Below are positions 34,474 through 46,038 of a stretch of DNA of 64,000 nucleotides, one piece after another. Position 1 is the first letter of the stretch. The number at the start of each line of letters is the position of its first letter. The stretch lies in contig NC_043742.1 in assembly GCF_004337985.1 (NCBI RefSeq), positions 1,846,176 through 1,910,175 of the forward strand. The letters are read 5' to 3'. Below the pieces are notes generated by a model that was given only the letters and a program-made list of their open reading frames with translations, was not told the DNA's origin and did no database searches. Position numbers and translations under genes: made by a program. This DNA comes from Pyricularia pennisetigena (Eukaryota; Ascomycota; Sordariomycetes; Magnaporthales; Pyriculariaceae).

Positions 34474-37400
34474 TCACCTTTTGCGGTCCTTGGGCAGCTT
34501 CTTTTCTTCCAAGGCTGCAATGTCCTTGGCCTTGTGGAAGTGCGGTGCCAACTCGGCAAGCCATTTCGGTTCGATGGGCATGCAAGACCGCATGTACTCC
34601 TTGGTGGTCTGTACTAGCTCGTAGTAGATTACCATGCGAGGCGGCGGGTCCTCCTGCATCATTACCGAGCTGGGATGTATGTAGACCGTCGTGTTGTTCT
34701 TGACCGTCCGGTAGCTGTCTCCGCTGCGCTGCATGCGTGCTGCGTTCGGGAAGAAGCCCGCAGTGATGGCACGCTTGATCGGTATCATGTTGGAGATACC
34801 GCCACACGTTGATAGCGTTACCTCAACACGCTCGCACAGCTTGCTGAGCTGTTCCCGCACATCCCGAGCCCGTGTTAGCGACCGCTGCTGTAGGAAATTC
34901 TCCTTGGACCAAATGGGCGAATAGTCGCTGTCTAGCCACTGGTTCCAGATGTTGAGTAATGTAATGTGATCGCCACCCTCTTTGACAGTGAATCGACCAC
35001 GAGCAGCGTCTGCATGCACCTGCTTGTCCTTGGGTCGGAAAAATAGGGCCGATGCTTCGCTCAACATGGCGACTATCGAGAGGACCTCCTCCACACACCC
35101 CTCTTTATCTGCTGCCAGGACGGCTTTGGCCAACATGGGATCCGTGGGGAACTCGGCCATTTGTCGACCAAGTTTTGTCAGCTCGCCTTTGTGATTTAAG
35201 CCCTGCAGCGCGAATAACTGGTTCAGGGCGCCAATGAGGGCTTCTGTTGGGGGCGGATCCATAAACTCGAAATCAAGGAGCTCGTTGATGCCGAGAGACT
35301 TGAGTTGTAGCACCACACCATTTAGGTTTGTGCGCTGGATCTCAGGCGTCGTCGACTCTTCCATTTCGTTCATATATGCGTATTTCGTGTACAGCCTGAA
35401 GCACTTTCCGGGCCCAACTCGACCGGCACGACCACTCCTTTGGTTTGCCGACGCCCTCGAGCAGGGAACAACCACCAAGTTCGACATTCCTGTGGCAGGA
35501 TTGTAGACATTCTCTTTGACGTAGCCTGGGTCAATGACATAGACAATCCCATCGATTGTCAAACTGGTCTCGGCAATGTTTGTAGCCAGGACGACTTTCC
35601 TCGCGTTTTCAGGCGTAGGCTCGAAAATCTTGGATTGCAGTTCTGATGGCAGGTTTGCATAAATAGGACAAATGACAAGCTCCTTGACACGACTTCCCAG
35701 CTTCCTTGCAGTTTCGGTGATTTGCATTTCTGCGGCCTCAATCTCGTCCTGACCTGTGAGGAAAATGAGGATGTCTCCCTTCGGCTGCGTAGTATGGATC
35801 TGGAAGACGGTGGTAATGGCTGCTGACAAGTAGTTGGCTTCGGGTGCTGGTGTATAGTATATGTCGACAGGGTATCTCCGACCGGGAATGTTGAAGATGG
35901 GCGCATCGTCGAAATATGAAGCAAACTTCTCTGCGTTCATAGTAGCAGAGGAAATCAGAAGCTTGAGGTCCTTGCGCTCCCGTGCAAGATCCTTGACGAG
36001 CGCAAGCAATATATCGGTATGAACCGTCCGTTCGTGCGCCTCGTCAATCATCAGGGCCGAATAGCTTGACAGATCTGGTTCCGTCATGAACTCTCGGAGC
36101 AGCATACCGTCCGTCATGTATTTTAAAATGGTTTTGTCGCTGGTGTTGTCCTCGAAACGGATCGAGTAACCAACCTCGTTTCCAACCTTGACCCCCATTT
36201 CATCGGCTACACGGGCTGCCACACTCATTGCTGCGACACGTCGTGGCTGAGTGCAACCGACCTTCATGCCGTCTTTGGTGTAGCCAGCCTCGTGAAGATA
36301 CTGCGGTAATTGGGTCGTTTTTCCACTTCCAGTCTCACCAACAATGACCAAAATTTGGTACTGCTCGAGCGCAGCAAGGAACTCTTCTCGATAGACGTAG
36401 ATGGGCAGGCTCTTTCGAGTCTCCTGCATGGAAAGCTGTCTCTTCTCTGCAGCATCGATCTGGGCCTGCAGATACAGCTGCTCCCCAGTCAAAACCTTCC
36501 CCTCACCGGGTAGGCGAGTATCTCTTGTCCATTGGATATACTGGTCCTCATCCATGACATAGTCGTAACCCGCCTCGTCCCTCTCGGCTACCTTGATTTG
36601 AGCCTTGGCCTTTGCAGCCTGTTCCCTCTCCCACTCCTCATGTTCGGTAACAAACTTCTCCTGTCCGTACTCGTCTTTTTCCACGTAACGCTTGTACAGA
36701 GCATCCTCCTTTTTCTTTCTGTCGATTTTCCCCTTCTCCGTGATGTAGTCTTCGGGCATGTAATATCCATCACGGTGATCGTCGATGCGTAACCTCTCCT
36801 CAATGAGGGCCAGTAATTTTCTGTTCTCAGCAAACTCTGCCTTTTCCTTCTCAGATAACGGCACGCCGCTTCGGAGTTCAGCTGTCTCCTCGGCAACCTG
36901 TTTGCGAAACAAGGCGATCTTTTCTGTTTCACGCTTTTTGAAGTACTCCTGACGTGACCTTTCTCGGAGATCGGCGACAGCTTCACTCCTCCCCTTGGCA
37001 TCGTCCGCAAGTGATCGCCTAAGTGAGGTAGCAAGGTCCTCCTTGCCGCCCTTTTTGGACCTCCCATCGTCTCTCTCCTTCAGCCGATTCGAGAAGGCCT
37101 CCCTCTCTGCGCGGTCTCGTTGCGCTTGTAGCTCCTCTCGTGCGCCATCGGACAGATCTGCATCTTCCGCATCGTCTCCATGACTGAGTTTGACACGTTT
37201 AGAAGCAGACTGCTCAAACTCGGGCTCGTCGGCTTCGTCGTCCGTGAGGGGCTCATCATCGGCCCACCGGTCCTCCTTGTCGTCCCTTCTGCTGCTCTGC
37301 CGATCATAATCGCGACGACTGTCTTTGGCGCGGCTTCTGTAGTGCTTGGATGACGACTCACGGGCGGGTGATCGGGAGCGGCTTCGGCGGTGAGATCTGG

Positions 37401-37524
37401 AGTGACGCGACGAGGACGAGTCTTTCTTCTTGTCGCGGCGGTCCTTGGAAGACTTCTTCACTTTTTGAGGCCCGACCTCGTCGTCCTGCATGGGAATGAA
37501 GGCATATTTTTTATTGGAAGGCAT
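34474..37524 (-). CDS. DEAH-box RNA helicase, Prp2/DHX16-type splicing factor
   Basis: A single uninterrupted exon of 1016 aa. The N-terminal ~100 residues are Arg/Ser/Lys-rich (RS-like), followed by a charged coiled-coil region to about 330. The helicase core carries GETGSGKTT near residue 395, [12 protein letters not shown] near 492, SAT near 525, FLTGQDEIE, and [14 protein letters not shown]2 and OB-fold regions follow, with the conserved [17 protein letters not shown] block near the C-terminus. The order and the [31 protein letters not shown] region identify the Prp2/DHX16 group (Cdc28 in S. pombe). It remodels the spliceosome before the first step of splicing, using ATP. The gene is head-to-head with the ER DnaJ gene. 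Confidence 0.93.
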   Translation of the reverse strand: MPSNKKYAFIPMQDDEVGPQKVKKSSKDRRDKKKDSSSSRHSRSHRRSRSRSPARESSSKHYRSRAKDSRRDYDRQSSRRDDKEDRWADDEPLTDDEADEPEFEQSASKRVKLSHGDDAEDADLSDGAREELQAQRDRAEREAFSNRLKERDDGRSKKGGKEDLATSLRRSLADDAKGRSEAVADLRERSRQEYFKKRETEKIALFRKQVAEETAELRSGVPLSEKEKAEFAENRKLLALIEERLRIDDHRDGYYMPEDYITEKGKIDRKKKEDALYKRYVEKDEYGQEKFVTEHEEWEREQAAKAKAQIKVAERDEAGYDYVMDEDQYIQWTRDTRLPGEGKVLTGEQLYLQAQIDAAEKRQLSMQETRKSLPIYVYREEFLAALEQYQILVIVGETGSGKTTQLPQYLHEAGYTKDGMKVGCTQPRRVAAMSVAARVADEMGVKVGNEVGYSIRFEDNTSDKTILKYMTDGMLLREFMTEPDLSSYSALMIDEAHERTVHTDILLALVKDLARERKDLKLLISSATMNAEKFASYFDDAPIFNIPGRRYPVDIYYTPAPEANYLSAAITTVFQIHTTQPKGDILIFLTGQDEIEAAEMQITETARKLGSRVKELVICPIYANLPSELQSKIFEPTPENARKVVLATNIAETSLTIDGIVYVIDPGYVKENVYNPATGMSNLVVVPCSRASANQRSGRAGRVGPGKCFRLYTKYAYMNEMEESTTPEIQRTNLNGVVLQLKSLGINELLDFEFMDPPPTEALIGALNQLFALQGLNHKGELTKLGRQMAEFPTDPMLAKAVLAADKEGCVEEVLSIVAMLSEASALFFRPKDKQVHADAARGRFTVKEGGDHITLLNIWNQWLDSDYSPIWSKENFLQQRSLTRARDVREQLSKLCERVEVTLSTCGGISNMIPIKRAITAGFFPNAARMQRSGDSYRTVKNNTTVYIHPSSVMMQEDPPPRMVIYYELVQTTKEYMRSCMPIEPKWLAELAPHFHKAKDIAALEEKKLPKDRKR

Positions 37525-38018
37525 TATTACTGCAGCTATGTCTGCTATGTCGTTATCGCAGCTGCCGCGTTGGGGGAGGATGAGTCGGTAATGAACCCTG
37601 GCAACGACAGAAGTACCCCCAGGTACTTATGAGGTTGAAGGAAGGAAAGTTTGAAAGCTTATTATCTTGTCTCATCCATGTCGACATTAGCCAGGTACGA
37701 CCAGGGTTCGGGTTCCATGGCTGCCAAGGCTACAGAGAAGACGCCCCCACTGGCGCCTCTCCCGTTCTGCGCTAGTCCGCATACGGTAACTCCATCTAGC
37801 TGGGGCGGACCTTGACACGACACGCTGGTATTTTGGCTGGAAGGGAATTCCCATATTATTTTTTGATGACAGATTGAGGGCAACTGTTTGTTATATGTCA
37901 ACTTGTCCCCGCTGTTTGCTATCTTGTTTTCCAAGTGCGCACCCTCTTCTCTCGCTCGTCTCCTGTCTCTCTTTGATTCAAAAATAGATTCTGGTCAAGT
38001 CCAAATTTCCCTGCTTGA

Positions 38019-38052
<34 letters not shown>

Positions 38053-38151
38053 CTCTCTCTCTCTCTCTTTTACTCTTTTGCATTATTTCTGGCAAGGTCA
38101 GAAGCCCGGTATACATAGCGCAACCCAAAGGAGCAGTCAACCTCTGGTACC
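37525..38151. promoter_or_regulatory. Divergent promoter, Prp2-type helicase / ER DnaJ
   Basis: 627 bp between two divergent start codons. It holds T31 (38022-38052) followed by a CT dinucleotide run, a pyrimidine tract on the DnaJ strand about 100 bp before its ATG. Such tracts are common in promoters of highly expressed fungal genes. Confidence 0.55.
38022..38052 (+). repeat. T31 homopolymer plus (CT)n
   Basis: T31 directly followed by about 8 CT dinucleotides, in the divergent promoter upstream of the DnaJ gene. Confidence 0.95.
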
Positions 38152-39561
38152 ATGTTGTTATCAAGGGCAGTCTGGCTGCTTTTCTCGCTAGTCCAACTGG
38201 GCTTTGCGGCCGAGGATTATTACAAGGTAACCACCAACCCATCTATATATGACCAATGGCTGAGCCACCCAGGGCGCTTATATACTCACCTCTCGTCCTC
38301 GTCTCAGGTTCTTGAAATCGACAGAAATGCCGACGAAAAGGCCATCAAGATCGCATATAGGCGACTGAGCAAAAAGTACCACCCGGACAAGAACCCGTAA
38401 GTCATGCGCACAAAAGCCCACATGCAACTCTTCCGCCCAAGCGATTCTGACACCTTCTCTCTTCCTTTCCGCAGCGGCGACTCCACAGCAGAGGGCAAGT
38501 TCGTGCAGGTCTCGGAGGCATACGAGGCCCTCATCGACAAGCAGACACGTCGCATCTACGACCAGCACGGCCACGAGGGTCTGAAGCAGCACCAGCAGGG
38601 CGGCGGCGGCGGCGGGCACCACCACGACCCCTTTGACCTGTTCTCGCGCTTCTTTGGCGGCGGCGGGCACTTCAACTCTGGCCAGCGGCGCGGGCACGAC
38701 GTCGAGGTCAAGCTGGCCGTGTCGCTGCGCGACTTCTACAACGGCCGCGCCACCGAGTTCCAGTGGGAGAGGCAGCACATCTGCGAGGAGTGCGACGGCA
38801 GCGGCTCGGCCGACGGCGTCGTCGATCAGTGCTCCGCATGCGGCGGCCACGGCGTGCGCGTCCAGCGCCACCAGATCGCCCCTGGAATGTACCAGCAGGT
38901 CCAAATGCAGTGCGACGCCTGCGGCGGCCGCGGCAAGTCCATCAAGCACAAGTGCAAGGCGTGCGGCGGCGCGAGGGTCGTGCGCAAGCCCACCACTGTG
39001 CAGATCAACATACAGCGCGGCGCGGCGCGCGATTCTCAGGTCGTCTTTGAGAACGAGGCAGACGCGAGCCCGGATTACGTTGCTGGAGACCTCGTCGTTA
39101 CACTAACGGAGAAGGCGCCCTCTCTGGAAGAGGACAACCCAGACCACGTCGACGGAGTATTCTTCCGCCGCAAGGGCGACGATCTGTTCTGGAAGGAAGT
39201 CATCTCACTGCGCGAGGCCTGGATGGGCGACTGGAAGCGCAACATTACACATCTCGACGGGCACGTCGTCGAGATTGGCCGGAAGCGAGGCGAGGTTGTC
39301 CAGCCTGGTCACGTAGAGATGGTCCAGGGCGAGGGAATGCCCAAGTGGCACGAGGATATCGACAGCGTGTACCACACTATCGAGTTCGGCAACCTGTACG
39401 TCGAGTACACTGTCGTACTTCCTGACCAGATGGACAGCGGTATGGAACAGGAGTTCTGGTCAGTGTGGGAGAAATATAGGCAAAAGATTGGCGTGGACCT
39501 GCACAAGGACAGTGGAAGGCCAGACAAGCCAGTGATGGCCTCTGGTCATGATGAGTTGTGA
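38152..39561 (+). CDS. SCJ1: ER-lumenal DnaJ co-chaperone (Scj1-like), HDEL-tagged
   Basis: Three exons, 38152-38226, 38308-38396 and 38475-39561, encode 416 aa. A signal peptide ([19 protein letters not shown]) precedes a J domain with the HPD motif (KYHPDKNP), split by both introns. A Gly/His-rich G/F region follows, then four zinc-binding cysteine repeats from about residue 157: [24 protein letters not shown] and CKACGG. C-terminal substrate-binding domains end in SGHDEL, an HDEL retrieval signal. Type I DnaJ with signal peptide and HDEL matches Scj1, which stimulates the ER Hsp70 (BiP/Kar2) in folding and ERAD. The fourth repeat ends GGAR rather than GxG, a minor deviation. It is convergent with the peroxiredoxin gene. 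Confidence 0.94.
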
Positions 39562-39815
39562 GCGACGATGCGGTTAGACTGTAATTTAGTAGACGATCTA
39601 TCAGCAGAATGAGATACATATGTTACTGGGCTGAACCGTTTGCTAAAATGATATTTCCTTTTTCCGACGTGGTTTCGCAATACTTCTATAAAGATGTATA
39701 TATCATTACATAACGAAAGCCACTATCGTCGCTCATCCTACACCATGATACAAAACACTACTGCGGAATTGGTCAATCAGAGGGTGCCAATCGCCAAAAT
39801 TCCAGATCGTCAGCC

Positions 39816-40836
39816 TCAATCCTTTTTCTCGGCCTCCTTTTCAGCCTCCTTCTCAATCTTCTCCTTGGCCTCCTTCTCCTCCTTCTCCTCCTTCTCGGCT
39901 TTCTTCTCCTCGTCGGCCTCCTTCTTTTCATTGCCAGCCTCCATCTCCTCTTTCTCGGCCTTCTTCTCCTCCTTCTTCTCGCTCTCGCCCTTGCCTGCGC
40001 CGTCTTTCTTTCCCTCTACCACCTCCTTGGCCTTTTCAACTTTGTCTACTGCGTCTTTCGCAGCGCCATTGGTCTCAGCGAGCAGCCCCTTAACTATATC
40101 GAGCGTCTTATCCGGGCTGCCCAGTTCACCTGCAAGGACCTTGCCGGTCTTGTCAATGACAAAGACTCCGCGAGCCGCTTTTCCTGGGCCCTTTTTGAGG
40201 GAGATAGCCGCGAGCAGCGTCGCCTTGGGGTCGCACAGAAGCGCGTATGGTAGGTCTTTCTTCTCCTTGAATTTGGCGTTCTCCTTGGGAGTGTCAGCCG
40301 AGAGACCATAGATGGCCAGTCCGCCAGCAGTTAGCGGCTCGTACGAGTCGCGGAAAAGGCATGCTTGCTTGGTGCCTGTTCGCGCAGAATGTCAGTATTA
40401 TTGGCCTTGGATCCACGTCCACCGCGACGCCATTGCACCCATGCGCCTATGGGGAAGAGGGGTTTCAGGATAAGTGCGCCATACATCCTGGTGTCAACGC
40501 CTTGGGATACGTGAAGAGGACAACGCCGGCCTTGCTCTCATCGACCAGCTGCTTCAGAGTGACCTTCTTGCCGTCATGTGTCTCAACCTCACCCCCGAAG
40601 CCGTCGAGGTCGACAACATCGCCCACCTTTGCAGGGGTGGATGCTGCCGGCTTGACTGAATCCTTGCCGTTCACAGGGGATTTCGACTTTTCGGGCTGGG
40701 TCTCCTTGGGCGGGGTGGTAACCTTTTTCCCCTTGGTGGGCTCTGCGGCCTTGGGCTTGGGCGAAGTCTTCTTCTTCGCTGGTGGAGGCGGCGCGGGTTG
40801 CGCGAGAGCTTTGCGCTTGCGAAGCTCAGGGGCCAT
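39816..40836 (-). CDS. PrxQ/Dot5-type peroxiredoxin with Lys/Glu-rich tail
   Basis: Two exons, 40485-40836 and 39816-40375, encode 303 aa. The N-terminus is basic and Ala/Pro/Lys-rich (MAPELRKRKALAQ, PAKKKTSPKPK), compatible with nuclear targeting. The AhpC/TSA core starts near residue 70. The splice completes the catalytic motif TPGCTKQAC, with peroxidatic C118 and C123 in the C-x4-C spacing of PrxQ/BCP proteins. The core continues through FRDSYEPL, YGLSADTPKENAKF, LPYALLCDP and RGVFVIDKTGKV. In yeast the nuclear member is Dot5. The last ~70 residues are almost entirely Lys/Glu/Ala in KKEEKK/EKEE repeats; I do not know this tail from Dot5. It removes peroxides using thioredoxin. Confidence 0.9.
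39819..40020 (-). repeat. Imperfect codon repeat (GAG/AAG) in the peroxiredoxin tail
   Basis: About 200 bp of imperfect CTCCTT-type hexamer repeat on the plus strand, encoding the Lys/Glu/Ala tail. Length variation by slippage would be in frame. Confidence 0.75.
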
Positions 40837-42064
40837 TGCGCGATTATGTGGGGAAGCAGATATAACAGCAAGCTCTCTGAGAAAATAAGGTGTGCTTCGA
40901 TGTAGCGAATAGTGATGGTATGGCTCACGAAACTGGATATCTGCGACAAGAAGAGAAGACAGAAGCGCAATAAGATTTTGTTGAGGTAATGACTGTACAA
41001 CAGTGTAAAGTCGCAACCGGGAGAAAAGGGAAACCAGTCGGGAAGCCAGATCTGGGGAGGTCAAGATCGAAGCGCGTGGAGTGAGCGACCGTGGACCAGG
41101 GGTGGATGAAGCTCGGACCACGGCGCAGCCCACGAACTGGGGTAAGCTTTATCGAGCTCAGAGCACGGGAGGGGGAAAAACCAGATGACAAGGTCAGGGC
41201 CTGGAAGGACCTATCCGTGGCACGCATAAAGGAAATGAAAAGAGACAGGACTCCATTCGATTGGGTTCACGATGGGACGGTCGGCACGGTACTCGTGCGA
41301 AAATGTCCAAAATCGACATTGCCTTTTGTGCTTCTCGACTCGCGATCCACAGCTGAAGGTACGCAACGAGTGATTACTCGCAGTGGATGTACCTAATTTT
41401 AACGCTCGCGGTCAACGGTGACGGAATGGCGTAATTCGATTTATGTCTAGCGCCGTTCCCTTCGAACTGACCGTCGTGCTCGAGGCTGTCAAGGCTGCTT
41501 GGTTGCGCCTGTATGGAGGTGTCTCGCATTTGAGCAAGGTTTGATGGTAGAACAGTCCGGAAATAGGGTAGTCAGGTACCTAAAGGTAGTTAGCATTTGC
41601 AGACTACCGAATCTTTTTTTTTTTTTTTATCGTCTCTCTTTTTGGCCCGAATAGACCAGTGGCGAGATATTATTCTGGCTGTTATTGTGGTCTACACGTA
41701 GTGAGAAATGATTTCGAAATTGCGATTCACGAGGCTGCAAAGCTTGTGTAGCAATGCTGGCTATGGATTGGTCTTGAAAACGATAAGGCTTTTTTTGGCG
41801 GTAGGTACTTAAAGTGCACAGTTTGACCCACGGTTGGTTGTACCTGACGGTCGCGTTGGTTTGAATTCTGATGGCTAGAGCTCAGGTCAAGTGGGTCTTG
41901 CTTTTTTAATACACCTGTTGGCAAGCACCGGCTAAACCCCGGCGGACAGACAACCTCTCAGCGTGCTTCAATTCGTGATCCATCTTTCCATCATCGTTGG
42001 ACGCCTTGGAAAACCAGCAGCGCCAAGTACCTCTACAGCCTCACCTACAAAAGATTATTCCACA
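40837..42064. other. Divergent intergenic region, peroxiredoxin / complex I subunit
   Basis: About 1.2 kb between divergent starts. A T-run of about 15 lies at 41613-41627. Overlapping ORFs on both strands (40925-41396) are not supported as genes. Confidence 0.5.
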
Positions 42065-42883
42065 ATGGCGTCTCAAGCGGCAGCCAAGGCTGCCGGCGGC
42101 GTGATGAACATCGCAACGGTATGTCCGAGCTGCTCAATGCGATTCAATTGGCGAGCGACGTGCAGCCTGCGACCAGACTGTGATTCCACTCGACTTTGAC
42201 CTGCCCTAGGCCGCCCACCTGCGTGATGACTACTTCCCAGCCATTTGCAAATAGTACAAACGGATGCTGACCCCGCCCCTGCTTGTTCACAATCCAGAAA
42301 CAAACCCTTCAATCGACCGGACTCTGGGAGAAGCTCCGCAGATCTCTCGCAATCGACCCGAACCGCTCCAACGGCGTGCCGTTGAACCCGCATTTCCGCT
42401 ACCCGGCCCCGGGCTCCAACGACCCGACGGCCTACGACGACCCCGTCACGCTGCCTGCCGGTGACATCGCCGACAACCCATACTGGAAGCGTGACCACCG
42501 CCGCAACTACCCTGCCCTGTCGGTCGTCAAGCAGGCCGACACCGTCGCGCTCCTGACCGTAGGCAACGCGGCCGCCCCCAAGGCCGAGCTTATAGGCGAG
42601 GCCGGCGAGAAGGCTCTCGTCCAGGCCAAGGAGGCTGGCAACAGCGGGCTAGCTGCTTTCTTTGAGAAGAACGGTAAGGGCGCCGCATTGGATGTGTTCG
42701 TCAACGGTCTGCCTCCAACCCCGGCCGGTGAGAGTCTGGTCAGTGGCAAGTGGGATGTGCACAAGTACGAGGTCTCTGAGCCGTCATATTCTGAAGAGTA
42801 AGTTTCATGTCCTCGGAAGATCTTGATATACCCTTAAATCATACTGACATCCTTGCAGGTACACATCGAGATCTTTCAAGTGA
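42065..42883 (+). CDS. nuo-21.3a: Complex I accessory subunit, NUZM / 21.3 kDa type
   Basis: Three exons, 42065-42118, 42298-42797 and 42859-42883, encode 192 aa; the last exon is only 25 nt (YTSRSFK plus stop). The protein starts MASQAAAKAAGGVMNIAT, then TGLWEKLRRSLAIDPNRSNG and VPLNPHFRYPAPGS, then DDPVTLPAGDIADNPYWKRD. These blocks match the fungal-specific NADH:ubiquinone oxidoreductase subunit called 21.3a in Neurospora and NUZM in Yarrowia. It is a structural accessory subunit of mitochondrial complex I without redox centres. There is no strong cleavable presequence. It is convergent with the Lto1-like gene. Confidence 0.85.
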
Positions 42884-43108
42884 GCAGTCGGCTTTGGGAG
42901 AGCATTTGCGGTTGTATATAACAGAATCAGGCAGCATAGATTTGGCTTCTGAAAAAAGGTTCCTTGTGTTCAATTCTGATCTTTTGTGCTTATTCTTCTC
43001 TCTGTCATGCGCAAGTGGGTATTGAATGATGGCCACTTGATCCTTGACAGCTGGTAGTATGGCGAATATGCTTTTACTCCTAGGTTTGTCTGTCCACCAT
43101 CCATCACC

Positions 43109-43615
43109 TCACACTTCTGAATTTCCTCTGCTGACATTGCTTGCCAAGTTTGACCTGAATTCCCTGTCCGCAACTTGGGGCACCTGATCTCCCGACATCC
43201 GCTCTATTATCCTTGCCTTGCCCTGTGCCCTTTTGATCCTGTCGTCGAAATCATTGACGGCCTCATCCGAGTTTTCTGTCGCAAGGGTTTCGGGCTCGAC
43301 CAGGGCGTGCAGAGTCACTATGTTTTTCTTGAGCCTTGGATTTTCTGACAGCAGAGGAAGCTGAGACGAATGCGGCTGTATTTCCTCGCTCTCCCGCGCT
43401 CCCGATTCTGCCTGGGCTTGCGGGAGGCGGCTGGCCCAAACCAGGGACCTGCCATATAACCTCCCGCTCTCCATGAACTTCTCATACCCTTTCTCGAGAC
43501 CGAGCCCTCTTCCTTCCATCTTCCCAGCCTTGGCGCCATCTGCCACTCCTTGCTGATAACCTTCTTGATAGAACTGCTCTTCAAGGTTCATGACATCTTC
43601 GAAAGGGTCTGCCAT
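43109..43615 (-). CDS. LTO1: Lto1/ORAOV1-like deca-GX3 protein
   Basis: A single exon of 168 aa. The N-terminal part has the regularly spaced glycine (GX3) pattern of Yae1/Lto1 proteins: FYQEGYQQGVADGAKAG, then MEGRGLGLEKGYEKFMESG, preceded by DPFEDVMNLEE as in Lto1. Lto1 with Yae1 recruits the ABC protein Rli1 to the cytosolic iron-sulfur targeting complex. The C-terminal half is variable, charged and probably disordered. Family-level call is good; Lto1 rather than Yae1 is favoured by the DPF(E)D start. Confidence 0.82.
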   Translation of the reverse strand: MADPFEDVMNLEEQFYQEGYQQGVADGAKAGKMEGRGLGLEKGYEKFMESGRLYGRSLVWASRLPQAQAESGARESEEIQPHSSQLPLLSENPRLKKNIVTLHALVEPETLATENSDEAVNDFDDRIKRAQGKARIIERMSGDQVPQVADREFRSNLASNVSRGNSEV

Positions 43616-44590
43616 TTTGACAGTATAAGAGATCCGTAAGGGCCTTGTTAGACTTCGTGTTTGGCTTTCGAGGACTATAGTACTGAGGATATTATACGAG
43701 TTGAATGGTCGACTGAAGATTGCAGCGGTTGTTCATCGTTTTTGTTGGAGTTATCCTATTGGGAAAGTCGACTGAGGGGCGAATCAAGTAAAAATCACTA
43801 ATCATGACGAAGCGGTCACGTGCAAGCAGTTCGTGGTCCGCGTATACTACCACCATCCATATTACGCTGATCGCCAAAGACGACATCGAGCAAACCGTTT
43901 CTGTCCATCCATAATTCCTTTTATCTCACTTGCAACTCAACTAGCCATCCTCGTCTCCATATGTCCGTTTCGACGAACAAAAACTTCGTCATTGCGACCC
44001 ACACAGATGAGGAAATAAATCAGAAAGATATTATGGATTCTCCTTGGCATTGTTCAAATAAGCGAATAGCGGCCATAAGTGGTACTGTTATACCGAATTC
44101 AAATTTGTGTACCGTTGCACACCTACCTGTCACTTCGACCTCCCTACATGATACAACTACCTACTTTGGCAGTATTCAATCACTCAGCAGTCACATACGA
44201 CCATACCCACTGGAATGAAACTTGGAACTGCACTATCTGCTTTGAAACGGACCAGCTCGCCAAGTACGGTACATTTGAGCACCAGCCATGATAAAAAGCG
44301 GGAAACTACCCCATATAAAAGTCCTCAAATACTACCGGCGGGTGAAATCGGAGCCCACGTGAGGGGTTGATAAAATCCCGAGGGCGAGCAAGCACGTATT
44401 AATAATTGGAACAGGTCCTAACTCATCAAGTGGCTCGATCCCTTTTTGTTAATGCCGCAAGTCTTCACTCTGTTACGCTCGAAGATTGTACACGGATTAA
44501 CGTCACATAGCATTGCAACGCCACAATAATCAGCGGTCCAGTACACTTTTTACATCCTCATCAAAGTCCCCCAACTTAGCCGCCCCCGGA
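43616..44590. other. Divergent intergenic region with a 5S fragment
   Basis: About 1 kb between the Lto1-like and GNAT starts. It contains a 24-bp 5S 5'-end fragment (44193-44216). No coding region is seen. Confidence 0.5.
44193..44216 (+). pseudogene. 5S rRNA 5'-end fragment
   Basis: 24 bp identical to the first 24 nt of the 5S gene at 33218, starting ACATACGACCATACCCACTG. Sequence after GGAAT is unrelated. Identity with no substitution suggests a recent copy event. Confidence 0.75.
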
Positions 44591-44971
44591 ATGCCTTTGG
44601 CCGTGTTACCAGCCCTGGTGGGCGACATAGAAGATGTTTACAACGTGCATTTCGACGCATTCCGTGACGAGCCTATCATGCGGTTCCTTTACCCGCGCGG
44701 TGTGGACCGCGAGGCGCACCGCAAGGGTACGGTAGCGTGGTGGAACCAAGATCGGACGGGCCACCATGTCAAGTGCGTCGACACGGACACGGGCAGGATC
44801 GTCGGCATGGCCAGTTGGGACGTTTTTTGGAAGCCGGGCGACGGGTTCGAGCGGCCAGCGGGCATCCCATGGTTGGAGGGCGAGGAAAAGGCGCGGTGCG
44901 AGGCGGTGCTGGGGGCCACGTGGGATCTGCGGGTGAGGTTTTTTGGGAAGCGGCGGCATGTTTGTAAGTTT

Positions 44972-45046
<75 letters not shown>

Positions 45047-45399
45047 ACAAACATATCATGTTACGGAATCATCTCTAACCGAAGTCAGACCTTGCTGCCG
45101 TGGCTGTGGATCCCCAGCACCAGCGGCGCGGCATCGGGTCCCTTTTGGTGCAGTGGGGCGTCAACCTCGCGGAGCAGCTGCAGGTGCCCGTGTATACGGA
45201 GGCTTCCCAGTCTGGATTCGGGCTGTACGAGCGCATGGGCTTCGAGCGGCTGACGCATGTGAAGCTAATCCACCGGGCCGAAGTGACGGGCGAGCCGGCC
45301 GACGCCGAGGTGCCGCTGGTGGCGCGTATGCCCGGCGCGGCCAAGGGCATGTCGTTCAAAGAGTGGGAGGATAGGGGGTTCCCGGAAGACTATCAGTAA
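44591..45399 (+). CDS. GNAT-family N-acetyltransferase
   Basis: Two exons, 44591-44963 and 45089-45399, encode 227 aa. The N-terminal part (MPLAVLPALVGDIEDVYNVHFDAF) and the TGRIVGMASWDVF strand fit fungal GNAT proteins. Exon 2 supplies motif A, LAAVAVDPQHQRRGIGSLLV, with the R-R-G-I-G acetyl-CoA loop, and motif B around ASQSGFGLYERMGF. Substrate is unknown. The frame is open upstream of 44591, but only from a TTG. The 125-nt intron is made largely of a TA/TG microsatellite. Confidence 0.85.
44977..45046 (+). repeat. (TA)n(TG)n microsatellite inside an intron
   Basis: About 22 TA units followed directly by about 11 TG units within the intron of the GNAT gene. It spans most of the 125-nt intron and can fold into a (UA)n hairpin in the pre-mRNA. 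Confidence 0.95.
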
Positions 45400-46038
45400 G
45401 CTGGTCAGCTATTATGGGGCGATTTAGAGTTTCGAGGCTTGCGCGGTGTGATAGGATGGAATTGGTGGATTTGGGGGGTTTGAGTTGGGTTGCCCATCTT
45501 GTCTCATGTCCACAAGGCAGTCCTTTAGAGCAACTCTCAGGTACGCACTTAATTCTATGCATGGTTTGTTCTTGACAATGTGATGATATGAGGGATTTGA
45601 GACGGGAGCAACACGATGCTCTTTTGGAGACGACTGTAAGTCAGCAATACATACTGCAAACGTTATCAACCAGTTGTAGCGTTTTCAATGATGATCATGG
45701 TCTCTTCGCGGCTCAGAACAATTTAATTTTGCCATGTGCCCGATTCCGTTAAACAAATAGTTGTAAGGCTTAAACGAGCTCCATTTGACCTTTGGCAACG
45801 AGGGCAATAAAATCTTAGACACAGATGTAGCCTGACAAACTTGCACAAATATCTCGGACCGCCATTTAGAGATGTCTTTAATCACACATGGCACATATAC
45901 TGCAGACCAGACCGGTAAAGCCCTCAGACTTCAGATACGGAGATGGCGTCACTCTTTCAGGGCGGCCGTGACCTTTAAAACCTTTCTCAGAACCCAAAAA
46001 AGTACCGACACACACAATCGGCGAATTTCTGATCCCTT
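45400..46038. other. Convergent intergenic region
   Basis: About 0.64 kb between the GNAT and DUF7918-like stops. No gene or repeat seen. Confidence 0.45.
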
